Under the pieces are notes generated by a model. It did not search any database. It had not been told where the DNA came from and saw only the letters and a list, made by a program, of their open reading frames with translations. Shown one piece after another: positions 1 to 7,408 of a DNA stretch of 64,000 nucleotides. Origin of the DNA: Hufsiella arboris (GTDB lineage: Bacteria; Bacteroidota; Bacteroidia; Sphingobacteriales; Sphingobacteriaceae). The stretch is taken from positions 310,001 to 374,000 of the forward strand of contig NZ_WVHT01000005.1 of the NCBI RefSeq assembly GCF_009834875.1, read 5' to 3'. Made by a program: the position numbers and the translations under genes. Each line of letters starts with the position of its first letter. Within the stretch, counting starts at the first letter, position 1.

Positions 1-80
1 AGAAGTCCTAGTAGCAAAATTTGTTTAATTTGCATTGCTTTTTAAATAACACTTTGAGGAGCAACCCAAGTAATTGGGCA

Positions 81-113
81 AGCCGTACAGTTCCCGCTGT
101 GCGGCTATTTTTT
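81..113 (+). terminator. Intrinsic terminator of a gene left of the window
   Basis: The arms AGCCG-T-ACAG (81-90) and CTGT-G-CGGCT (97-106) pair with one T-G wobble around a 6-nt loop. A run of six T follows at 108-113. The polarity fits a plus-strand transcript that starts before the window. No convincing gene lies in bases 1-231; the only open frame there has no recognisable content. Confidence 0.6.
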
Positions 114-231
114 AATGATGCAAATATATCTTTATTTAGACTTATTACAAATAATGTTTCAATTTGTCTGAATAGGCCTGTCAGGTTTATCGGTCGTAAT
201 AGCTTTAAATCTCGGAGATAACGGTTTGCTG

Positions 232-1056
232 CTAGCTAAAAAGTGGCTTTGGTATACTGAAAGGGCACTTTCTCGACTGGTGGAATGGCTGCTCGGCTAT
301 GTCGAGATTTTTGAATTGCTTTTTATATTGAGCTGGCAGAAGGCAGTCTCTTACTTGCTTCTGCAGCTGGAGGTTATTTAATATTCTATATATGCGAAGT
401 AGGGGCAGCAACAGCGTTCCGTTGCCGAGCGATAATTTTTTCTGTACAATTTCCGGGCATAACGTAGCTTGCACCAATCTTAACAGAAGATACCTGGCGG
501 TTCCCAAATGCTTTTTATATTGCTTAAAAAGGTGAATAGAATAGTCGCTTAACGCGAGATTGGTTTGCAAATGATTATCCCTGGCAAATTTCCAGGCTTG
601 AAAGTTTTCAGGTAGATCTTTAACCTGCATGCGTATACCGACGTCGTGAAACGTCGCAAAAATTTCTTCCTTCTGTTCATCGGTCAGTTTGCGTTCCAGG
701 AGTTCGTACGAGCGGATAGAATAATCAATCAGCATAAATAACACATCGCGATATGCCCAGTCTGGAATTGATTTTCCCCGCGACTGTTCAACGTGTTTAT
801 GTATAAATGTAATCTGGTCAATGGATGCAAGGGCATCTTCGTAAGGTGAAAAGATGATTTTTTTTGCATAGGCAACCGTCGAAAATAATCGGCCGATTGG
901 ATCCGCAGGAAGTTTGCCGGTAAAATAAAGCCAGTCCACTGCCTTGTTTAAGGCAAATTCTGCAGCGGCGCCGGCGAATATAAACAGGATTGTGTCCGCC
1001 TTGCTCCAAACCTGCCGTACAATCGAATTCTCATTAACGAAAAAGTTCCTGTTCAT
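232..1056 (-). CDS. MpaB/rubber-oxygenase-like (DUF2236) family protein
   Basis: A 274-residue protein of the oxygenase MpaB / DUF2236 family, related to haem-dependent latex-clearing oxygenases. The family block is clear at residues 28-64: AGAAAEFALNKAVDW followed by FTGKLPADPIGRLFSTVAYA. An IHKHV segment near residue 86 could contribute a haem-ligand histidine, but that is inference. No signal peptide is seen. It is the last gene of a minus-strand unit; its start overlaps the stop of the preceding DUF2809 gene by 4 bp, so the two are probably translationally coupled. The substrate is unknown. The family call is firm, the reaction is not. Confidence 0.8.
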   Translation of the reverse strand: MNRNFFVNENSIVRQVWSKADTILFIFAGAAAEFALNKAVDWLYFTGKLPADPIGRLFSTVAYAKKIIFSPYEDALASIDQITFIHKHVEQSRGKSIPDWAYRDVLFMLIDYSIRSYELLERKLTDEQKEEIFATFHDVGIRMQVKDLPENFQAWKFARDNHLQTNLALSDYSIHLFKQYKKHLGTARYLLLRLVQATLCPEIVQKKLSLGNGTLLLPLLRIYRILNNLQLQKQVRDCLLPAQYKKQFKNLDIAEQPFHQSRKCPFSIPKPLFS

Positions 1057-1454
1057 AATGTCGTTGTATTGGTTCGGTTAGAGTTTAAATTATATAGCAT
1101 CCTTTCGGCAGACCAGATCACCAACATACCCCAAGTGTACATCAGCATATCAATCCATGAAAACGACGTTTCCATCAGGATCCTTGCCGTGGGCGAATTT
1201 TTTAAACCAAGTATGTTTAATATATCAAAAAGTTGCAGGATCTCAATGAGATACGAGAACAACAGCACACCGAGCGCCGCGATGTAGTCATCAGTTTGAA
1301 CAAAGCTTTTTACAAGGCAATAAAGCAGGATCACGACGAGGAAGTCGCCTACGAAGGGGCGTATTATTGAATCGTGGCAAAATAGCGCGATTAAAATTTC
1401 GATCGCCAAAAGGATGGACGCGGAGATTAAGTAAGTTGATCGAAGCTTAAACAT
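1053..1454 (-). CDS. DUF2809 family small membrane protein
   Basis: A 133-residue integral membrane protein with about four hydrophobic segments. The segment IIRPFVGDFLVVILLYCLVK near residues 30-49 is the hallmark of DUF2809, whose function is not known. It overlaps the upstream membrane-protein gene by 8 bp and the downstream MpaB-like gene by 4 bp, so all three should be one transcript. That transcript starts just after a 19-bp palindrome at 1986-2004. A joint role in an envelope-linked process is inferred from the tight packing only. Confidence 0.75.
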   Translation of the reverse strand: MFKLRSTYLISASILLAIEILIALFCHDSIIRPFVGDFLVVILLYCLVKSFVQTDDYIAALGVLLFSYLIEILQLFDILNILGLKNSPTARILMETSFSWIDMLMYTWGMLVIWSAERMLYNLNSNRTNTTTL

Positions 1455-1950
1455 AAAGGGTGCGATTTTGTAAATCTCTCAGATCAACAGTCGCTCGATA
1501 TGCGATCAGCAAAGGAATTAGACCTAAAATGCCGAAAGAGCAGTCAATAAGCCGCCAGAACATGGGGATGTGCCGGGCCTGACCCGCAATGATAACGAAC
1601 GGAACAACAAGCAGACAAGCAAGGATGCCAAATTCAATTACCCAGATATTTTTTACAGGGTCTTTTAATGGCCCGATAAACAATACCGCTAAATTCAAGT
1701 GTGCAAATGCTAACCAGTCGGTTCCATAACTTAGGTACGGATATATATTATTAGTCGAAACAATAGCATGATAAACAGTTTCGAACCATTCTGCCACCAC
1801 AAAGGGAAAACTTGTTGAATGATTAACCAGCCATTTTAATTCGGTTTCAATTGGAAAGGCTGTAAGGCCACTGATCAGCAAGCCAACTATCATGATACTG
1901 ATGCAAATCCTTATTCTTAGCAGCAGGCGATTTTCGATTTTCATGTACAA
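1447..1950 (-). CDS. Uncharacterised membrane protein, first gene of the MpaB-like unit
   Basis: A 167-residue protein with about four membrane segments: near residues 13-31, an AFAHLNLAVLFIGPL segment near 81-95, IWVIEFGILACLLVVPFVII near 102-121, and a C-terminal pair-like stretch near 136-150. I do not recognise the family. It opens a three-gene minus-strand unit with DUF2809 and MpaB-like genes. The only preceding space, 1951-2019, contains a perfect-arm palindrome that also occurs before the winged-helix regulator unit, so this gene is probably controlled by that regulator. Confidence 0.65.
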   Translation of the reverse strand: MYMKIENRLLLRIRICISIMIVGLLISGLTAFPIETELKWLVNHSTSFPFVVAEWFETVYHAIVSTNNIYPYLSYGTDWLAFAHLNLAVLFIGPLKDPVKNIWVIEFGILACLLVVPFVIIAGQARHIPMFWRLIDCSFGILGLIPLLIAYRATVDLRDLQNRTLYV

Positions 1951-1985
1951 AGCCAGTTTTAAAGTTTTTCGATTTTTTTTAAAAG

Positions 1986-2004
1986 TACTTTGAAAATCAA
2001 AGTA
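1986..2004. promoter_or_regulatory. 19-bp palindromic operator, copy 1
   Basis: TACTTTGAAAATCAAAGTA: perfect 7-bp arms TACTTTG/CAAAGTA around 5 nt. It lies 36 bp upstream of the start at 1950 and just behind the end of the winged-helix regulator gene. The same arms with the same spacing recur at 2943-2961 before the regulator's own unit. The natural reading is an operator for that regulator. Confidence 0.65.
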
Positions 2005-2019
2005 TCTTATTAAAAAAAT

Positions 2020-2322
2020 TTATAATTTTTGTTGTTTGATTAAATTTTCAAGGGCTTCTAAATGTTTTTTAAATGCGGATATACCTTTTTTTGATGCCTG
2101 GTAACGGGTGTTAGGTTTCCGGCCGACAAACGATTTACTGACTGTAATATATTCATCCTTTTCCAAAGCTTTTAAGTGCGATGCAAGATTGCCGTCCGTT
2201 ACTTCCAGGAGTTCTTTCAAAGAATTGAAATCGTAGCTTTCGTTTGCAACCAGAACGCTCATAACTTGTAAGCGAATCCTGTTTTCGAATGCCTTATCAA
2301 AATTAACCAGCGCTATTTTCAC
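2020..2322 (-). CDS. Winged-helix transcriptional regulator (MarR/ArsR-like, HTH_27 type)
   Basis: About 100 residues. I chose the GTG at 2322 because the family-like sequence begins close to it (VNFDKAFENRIRLQVMSVL); the longer frame reading from 2421 runs inside the preceding gene and looks non-coding. The recognition-helix region VTDGNLASHLKALE (about 42-55) and the wing GRKPNTRYQ (about 68-76) are typical of single-domain winged-helix regulators of Bacteroidota. It overlaps the upstream 210-residue membrane protein gene by 20 bp. The 19-bp palindromes at 1986 and 2943 are its likely targets, implying self-control and control of the MpaB-like unit. The signal sensed is unknown. Confidence 0.85.
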   Translation of the reverse strand: MKIALVNFDKAFENRIRLQVMSVLVANESYDFNSLKELLEVTDGNLASHLKALEKDEYITVSKSFVGRKPNTRYQASKKGISAFKKHLEALENLIKQQKL

Positions 2323-2935
2323 GATCGTATTTAAAGTACATAACAGCACCGTAGATGATGTGTAATACACCAAAGCCCGCCGCCCAAAAAAATAAACCAT
2401 ATCCCGGAAGCAGTGCAGCAATAAGTCCGAGGACTATTTCAAAGATGCCAAGCCACTTTACATCGCCGTAAGTATAATTGCTTGCCGCCACCAGCGAGAG
2501 ACCATAAAAGATAAGGCAACCCGGAGCGATTACGCCAATGAAACCTTTGATCAATAAAATTATCACGAAAATGCCGCCGGTGATTAGCGGGAGTATTCCG
2601 TTCCTCAGTAATAATTTGCTGCTTTGATTCCATGCGTTTTCGCCTTTTGCTCTGGCCTTGCGAATAGTAAGTAAAACGCCGGTCGAGATTGCCAGAACTA
2701 AAACAACAAGGGCGAGTATAACAAGTTTAATTAGTAAAGCCTGCCCATAATCCGGATCAGAAAATGGCTTGAAATCATTGTTTATAGTAATTAGATTGTA
2801 TGCTATAACGGCGCCGATCAGCGCATAAATTCCTGCCAAAACGCCCGATAAACCGCTTAAAGAAATAAATTTCGTCGAACGCTCCATCAGCGTTCTGATC
2901 GAACTTATTTCAGCGTACAAATCTTTTTCTTCCAT
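2303..2935 (-). CDS. Multi-pass membrane protein paired with the winged-helix regulator
   Basis: A 210-residue protein with a charged N-terminal stretch (1-20) and about six membrane segments near 23-50, 67-90, 112-132, 134-152, 160-177 and 178-198. I know no function for it. Genes of this layout often precede a small winged-helix regulator in Bacteroidota, and here the two overlap by 20 bp, so they are co-transcribed and probably co-translated. The palindrome at 2943-2961 ends 8 bp upstream of its start codon, where a bound regulator would block transcription. Confidence 0.7.
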   Translation of the reverse strand: MEEKDLYAEISSIRTLMERSTKFISLSGLSGVLAGIYALIGAVIAYNLITINNDFKPFSDPDYGQALLIKLVILALVVLVLAISTGVLLTIRKARAKGENAWNQSSKLLLRNGILPLITGGIFVIILLIKGFIGVIAPGCLIFYGLSLVAASNYTYGDVKWLGIFEIVLGLIAALLPGYGLFFWAAGFGVLHIIYGAVMYFKYDRENSAG

Positions 2936-2942
2936 TTTAAAG

Positions 2943-2961
2943 TACTTTGTAGTTCAAAGTA
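2943..2961. promoter_or_regulatory. 19-bp palindromic operator, copy 2
   Basis: TACTTTGTAGTTCAAAGTA: the same 7-bp arms and 5-bp spacing as at 1986-2004, with a different centre. It lies immediately before the membrane-protein/regulator unit starting at 2935. Conservation of the arms but not the spacer is what is expected of a dimeric regulator's binding site. Confidence 0.65.
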
Positions 2962-3048
2962 AGCGGAATTATGTCAAATATCCAAATCTTTTAAAATAAT
3001 GTTTTACGCTTTAACTTCATTATCTCTATCCGGAAGTTACTTAAAATG

Positions 3049-4080
3049 TTACCCCTTTCTAAGCGACGACTTACGAATAACCAGGTCAGCGCTGATAACT
3101 ATTGTATTGATGTTTTGTATATCACTGATTCCCTTGAGATGATCAGTAAGACTTCTCGCAGCTACTTCACCCATATGTTTACCCGGGTAATTGATTGTCG
3201 TTAACGAAGGCTCTATCAGATTTCCTATAGCATCATTATTGAAACCCACCACAGCAATATCTTTAGGGATCCTGATTCCGTTTTCTTTCAACGTTCGCAT
3301 GCACACTGCGGCAACAAAATCATTAGTAATAAATACGCCGTCCGGGCGGGGATTCATCTTAAGTATTTTCCATGCGGATTCTATTCCAGCATTCTCGCTC
3401 AGGTCGTTAATAATGAGCATGTTGTCTTCGATGGGTATTTTGTTGTCAGACAGTGCATCACGGTAACCACGAAATCTTTCCGAATACACATTACGCTCGA
3501 GGCTCGAGGTGACATGTGCAATTCGTTTGCATCCCTGCTCAATTAAATGCCGGGTTGCCTGGTATCCGCATCGGTAGTTGTCAATAACCACTGTTGTGTT
3601 GCCAAAGCTTTTTTCTACACGATCAAAGAAGATCACTGGAACACCTTTGTCAATGAAGGGTTTAAAATGATCGAGGTTTTGGGAGTCGAATGAAAGAGAA
3701 GCAATAATACCATCCACTCGGCGGTGAAAAAGATTTTTAGCGTTGGCTGCTTCCTTAATGTATTGTTCGGAAGAGTGGGCAATAATAATATTGTAGCCCG
3801 TTTCGGCAGCAACCTTTTCAACCCCGGCCAATACAGAATTAATAAAGTTACTATGTAACTCATGAACCATGAAACCGATTGTATTTGTTTCCCGTGTTCT
3901 GAGGTTCCTGGCGAAGTGATTTGAGCGATAGCCTAGTTTTTCTGCAAGGTCAAAAACCTTTTTTCGCGTTTTTTTACTAACAACCGAATCATCATTTAAA
4001 GCCCTACTGATCGTCGCTGTTGATACATTAAGCTCATTTGCAAGGTCATAAATAGTTATCTCTCTTCCTTTGATCGCCAT
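3049..4080 (-). CDS. LacI/PurR family transcriptional regulator of the xylan loci
   Basis: A 343-residue regulator. The N-terminal LacI helix-turn-helix is clear: ITIYDLANELNVSTATISRALNDD at 8-31 and the hinge helix region to about 62. A periplasmic-binding-protein-like effector domain follows (about 66-340). It is divergent from plus-strand susC. Between the two lies TGCAATCGGTTGCA (4136-4149), a typical LacI-family operator with a central CG. The same or a near-identical palindrome lies before the SDR/GH115 unit and before the ECF sigma gene. I infer that this protein represses the glucuronoxylan genes and its own gene, and is released by a xylan- or glucuronate-derived sugar; the effector cannot be read from sequence. 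Confidence 0.92.
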   Translation of the reverse strand: MAIKGREITIYDLANELNVSTATISRALNDDSVVSKKTRKKVFDLAEKLGYRSNHFARNLRTRETNTIGFMVHELHSNFINSVLAGVEKVAAETGYNIIIAHSSEQYIKEAANAKNLFHRRVDGIIASLSFDSQNLDHFKPFIDKGVPVIFFDRVEKSFGNTTVVIDNYRCGYQATRHLIEQGCKRIAHVTSSLERNVYSERFRGYRDALSDNKIPIEDNMLIINDLSENAGIESAWKILKMNPRPDGVFITNDFVAAVCMRTLKENGIRIPKDIAVVGFNNDAIGNLIEPSLTTINYPGKHMGEVAARSLTDHLKGISDIQNINTIVISADLVIRKSSLRKG

Positions 4081-4135
4081 AAAAAGGTTTAATTTCTAGC
4101 TATAGATCTACCGATCTGATAAAAATAAAATTTTT

Positions 4136-4149
4136 TGCAATCGGTTGCA
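4136..4149. promoter_or_regulatory. LacI-type operator overlapping the susC -33 box
   Basis: TGCAATCGGTTGCA is palindromic in 12 of 14 positions. Its right half contains the TTG (4145-4147) of a plausible Bacteroidota promoter. After a 19-bp spacer comes TTACTTTG (4167-4174), 7 of 8 to TAnnTTTG. A bound repressor would cover the -33 box. The site is also 56 bp upstream of the divergent LacI gene. Confidence 0.75.
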
Positions 4150-4263
4150 TTATTTAACAAATCTTTTTACTTTGGTCTTAAATTATAAACCGGCCAGAAG
4201 AAATATCTGGTTTGATAGCCAAAATCTTTTTTAACCTTTTATTAACCAATTAAAAGTAATCTT

Positions 4264-7200
4264 ATGCGAATTACTGTTTACTCAAGAGAGAAGGTAATCG
4301 GATTTAGCGGGTTTCTTGTCAAGCGAGCAATTACTGTTGCGTTTGTAGCCCTGTTAACTCTTTTTTCCGTGTCGCTTTATGCACAAAACCTTGCAATCCG
4401 CGGAAAAGTTGTCGACTCTTCCGGTCAGCCAGTACCGGGCGCTACCGTCAAGGTAAAAGGTACACAGAATGGCGTTTCTGCCGATGCTAATGGAAGTTTC
4501 CAGATCTCGGCTCCCGGAAATGCCACATTAGAGATATCGTCAGTGGGGTTGGCCAAACAGGAAATGTCGATAAACAACCGTACCAATATTACTATTAAGT
4601 TATTGGCAGACAGCCAGACATTGCAGGATGTGGTGGTAGTGGGATACGGCAGCCGTCGCAGAGAAGCGGTGACGGGTTCTGTGGCTTCTATCAGCGGAGC
4701 TACGCTAAACGAAGTTCCATCGGCCAATATCTCGCAAGCTCTGCAAGGCCGTGTAGCAGGCGTGCAATTGGCACAAACTTCAACAAAACCTGGAGCTACC
4801 ATGCAGATCCGCATCCGCGGAACACGATCAATAAATGCTGAAAACGATCCGCTGATTGTGTTGGACGGTATTCCATTTGCCGGAACAATCGCGGATATCA
4901 GCCCGGACGATATAAAGAGCCTGGATATACTCAAAGATGCTTCTGCAACTGCTATATACGGATCACGCGGAGCCAATGGAGTTATACTTGTCACAACAAA
5001 AAAAGGTAACAAAGGACAAGCGTCACAGTTATCTTACAGCGGTTACTACGGCGCAAAGGATGTAATGAAATATCCGATGATGACCACCGATAAGTACATC
5101 GCGTTAAGAAAAAGAGCAGGTTTAAATATGAATCCGGGAGCTGATGAAGACATCTCGGGAGCGACGAATACAGACTGGCAGGATTTGTTTTACAGATCGG
5201 CTAACGTACAAAACCACGACATAAGTTTAACCGGAAGCGGAGCTAACAATACCTATAAGGTTGGTGCCGGCTACTATAAAGATGAGGCTCCGATACCATT
5301 GTCTGATTATAGCCGTCTTTCTTTACGCGCATCCCTTGATCAGGAAGTAGGTAAACTGTTTCGCATAGGATTTACCACAAATAACAATTTCAATATTACC
5401 AATGGCGCAAACCTGGGAATGTATGGGGTTTTAAGCATGTCTCCGCTGGCAAATCCTTATGCTGCTGACGGAACGTTTAAGAGGGTGGTGAGCATGCCGC
5501 AGGATAATCAGTGGGTTTATACCGAACAAACGATGAATGCGTTGGGAGATAAATACGTCAATAAAACAAAGGAATTCGGTACATACAATTCAGCTTATGG
5601 CGAGATGAAAATTCCAGGAGTTGACGGCTTGAAATATCGTTTAAATCTTGGAGCGAACTATCGTACAGGTAATACCGGAAGCTATACCGGAATCGGAGTT
5701 TTCAGTGCGGATGCGGCGAATCCTAACACCGCTTCGGTTAATAATTCTCTTACCACCCAATGGGCCATCGAAAACTTGTTATTTTACGATAAGACTTTTG
5801 CGAAAAAACATACACTTAACGTAGTGGGTCTGTACTCATCAGAACAAATAAGATTCAATAGCTCGTCTATAGGCAGAAGAAATATCGCGGGGGATAACTT
5901 CCAATACTTTAACCTGGGACAGACATCAACAGGCAGCAACGATGATATCTCGTTAGATCCTAACAATCAGAATTACTGGGTTAGTGGCCTGATGTCGTTC
6001 ATGGGACGTGTTATGTATTCTTATGACGACCGTTACATGATCAGTGCTACTTTCCGTAGTGATGCTTCTTCGCGCCTGGCCGAGGGGCATAAATGGCACA
6101 GCTATCCGGCAGTTTCTGTGGGATGGAACCTTCACAGAGAGTCGTTCATGGAGAATGTAACATGGTTAAACTCTTTGAAGCTACGTGCAGGTTACGGACA
6201 AACTTCCAACCAGTCGGTAGCACCATACGCTACGTTGGGACGTTTAAGTGTAAGGCCGTATAATTATGGAGCCACAAACGCGAACGGTTACTATGTAACT
6301 GAGTTGCCTAACCCGAATTTGGGGTGGGAGTATTCTAAAACAAAAAACTTTGGAGTTGACTTCTCTTTATTCCAAAACAGGCTTTCGGGTACGGCAGAAT
6401 ATTACGACACCAAAACCGAAGATCTTTTACTTGCCGTGGGCCTTCCGCCTACATCAGGCGTAAGCAGTTATACCGGGAACGTTGGATCCACTCAAAATAA
6501 AGGGTGGGAGCTTTCGCTTAATGGTGTAATATTAAACAATCTGAACGGCTGGACATTGGAAGCTGGTGTAAATGTCTATCGCAACGTAAATAAAATTGTC
6601 AGTCTGGCTTCAGGACAAACACGTGATGAGGGTAACTGGCTTTTTGTTGGGCAGCCTTTGAACGTGATATTCGACTATAAAAAAGTAGGTATCTGGCAGG
6701 CTGATGAGGCTACGGCTGTAAAGCAATATGAAGGCAGCGGTGGCCAGGTTGGTATGATAAAAGTACTTTATACGGGTGGTTACAATGCCGATGGCTCGCC
6801 TACCCGTGTTATTGGATCCGATGACAGGCAAATTTTGAATGCTGATCCTGACTTTCAGGGTGGATTCAATACCCGCGTTGGATATAAGTCTTTTGATCTT
6901 AGCATTGTAGGAACTTTCCAGAGCGGTGGTCTTTTAAACAGCACGCTTTATGGATCAAACGGTTATCTGAATCTTGAAGATGGCCGTCGCGGACAGATTG
7001 ATATTGACTACTGGACCCCGGAGAATCCTGGCGCCAAATACCCGGATCCATTAGGGCCTAAAAACAGTAACAATCCAAAATATGGTTCCACATTAGGCTA
7101 CTTCGACGGGTCATTTACGAAAATACGTACCATCTCACTTGGTTATAATTTTTCAGGAAAATGGATGGGTTCTACAGGAATAAAGAGATTGCGCTTGTAC

Positions 7201-7398
7201 GCAACGGCGCAAAATCCATTCGTTCTGTTCTCTCCATATTATAAAGGGTCGGGCATGGATCCTGAAAGTAATTCATATGCTAACGACAGTGCAAATATGG
7301 CCGTTGCTTATGGATATGGACAAAGAAGGTTGCTGACTGTAGGATATAACACGCCTACAACCCGCAATTATTTATTAGGTATTAATGTAACATTTTAG
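4264..7398 (+). CDS. SusC/RagA family TonB-dependent outer-membrane transporter (xylan locus A)
   Basis: A 1044-residue TonB-dependent glycan importer. It has a signal peptide with a long n-region (cleavage near A40), a carboxypeptidase-regulatory-like domain (about 45-118), a TonB-box-like LQDVVVVGYG (120-129), a plug (about 130-245) and a beta-barrel ending in the terminal aromatic of LGINVTF. It has no STN domain, so unlike the SusC at 29218 it should not signal to an anti-sigma factor. It is followed 10 bp later by its SusD partner. Expression probably depends on the LacI operator at 4136. The substrate is inferred to be acidic xylo-oligosaccharides from the neighbouring enzymes. Confidence 0.95.
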   Translation: MRITVYSREKVIGFSGFLVKRAITVAFVALLTLFSVSLYAQNLAIRGKVVDSSGQPVPGATVKVKGTQNGVSADANGSFQISAPGNATLEISSVGLAKQEMSINNRTNITIKLLADSQTLQDVVVVGYGSRRREAVTGSVASISGATLNEVPSANISQALQGRVAGVQLAQTSTKPGATMQIRIRGTRSINAENDPLIVLDGIPFAGTIADISPDDIKSLDILKDASATAIYGSRGANGVILVTTKKGNKGQASQLSYSGYYGAKDVMKYPMMTTDKYIALRKRAGLNMNPGADEDISGATNTDWQDLFYRSANVQNHDISLTGSGANNTYKVGAGYYKDEAPIPLSDYSRLSLRASLDQEVGKLFRIGFTTNNNFNITNGANLGMYGVLSMSPLANPYAADGTFKRVVSMPQDNQWVYTEQTMNALGDKYVNKTKEFGTYNSAYGEMKIPGVDGLKYRLNLGANYRTGNTGSYTGIGVFSADAANPNTASVNNSLTTQWAIENLLFYDKTFAKKHTLNVVGLYSSEQIRFNSSSIGRRNIAGDNFQYFNLGQTSTGSNDDISLDPNNQNYWVSGLMSFMGRVMYSYDDRYMISATFRSDASSRLAEGHKWHSYPAVSVGWNLHRESFMENVTWLNSLKLRAGYGQTSNQSVAPYATLGRLSVRPYNYGATNANGYYVTELPNPNLGWEYSKTKNFGVDFSLFQNRLSGTAEYYDTKTEDLLLAVGLPPTSGVSSYTGNVGSTQNKGWELSLNGVILNNLNGWTLEAGVNVYRNVNKIVSLASGQTRDEGNWLFVGQPLNVIFDYKKVGIWQADEATAVKQYEGSGGQVGMIKVLYTGGYNADGSPTRVIGSDDRQILNADPDFQGGFNTRVGYKSFDLSIVGTFQSGGLLNSTLYGSNGYLNLEDGRRGQIDIDYWTPENPGAKYPDPLGPKNSNNPKYGSTLGYFDGSFTKIRTISLGYNFSGKWMGSTGIKRLRLYATAQNPFVLFSPYYKGSGMDPESNSYANDSANMAVAYGYGQRRLLTVGYNTPTTRNYLLGINVTF

Positions 7399-7408
7399 AC
7401 ATAAGACA

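Noticed and set aside
21-221. 66-residue open frame on the plus strand
   Set aside because: It runs through the terminator hairpin at 81-113, has no ribosome binding site or recognisable motif, and its composition looks random.
2323-2421. N-terminal extension of the winged-helix regulator
   Set aside because: The extension lies entirely inside the preceding gene in another frame and does not resemble the family; the GTG at 2322 gives the expected length.
4425-5012. 195-residue open frame antisense to susC
   Set aside because: It is a shadow of the conserved SusC plug region, with no family features of its own.
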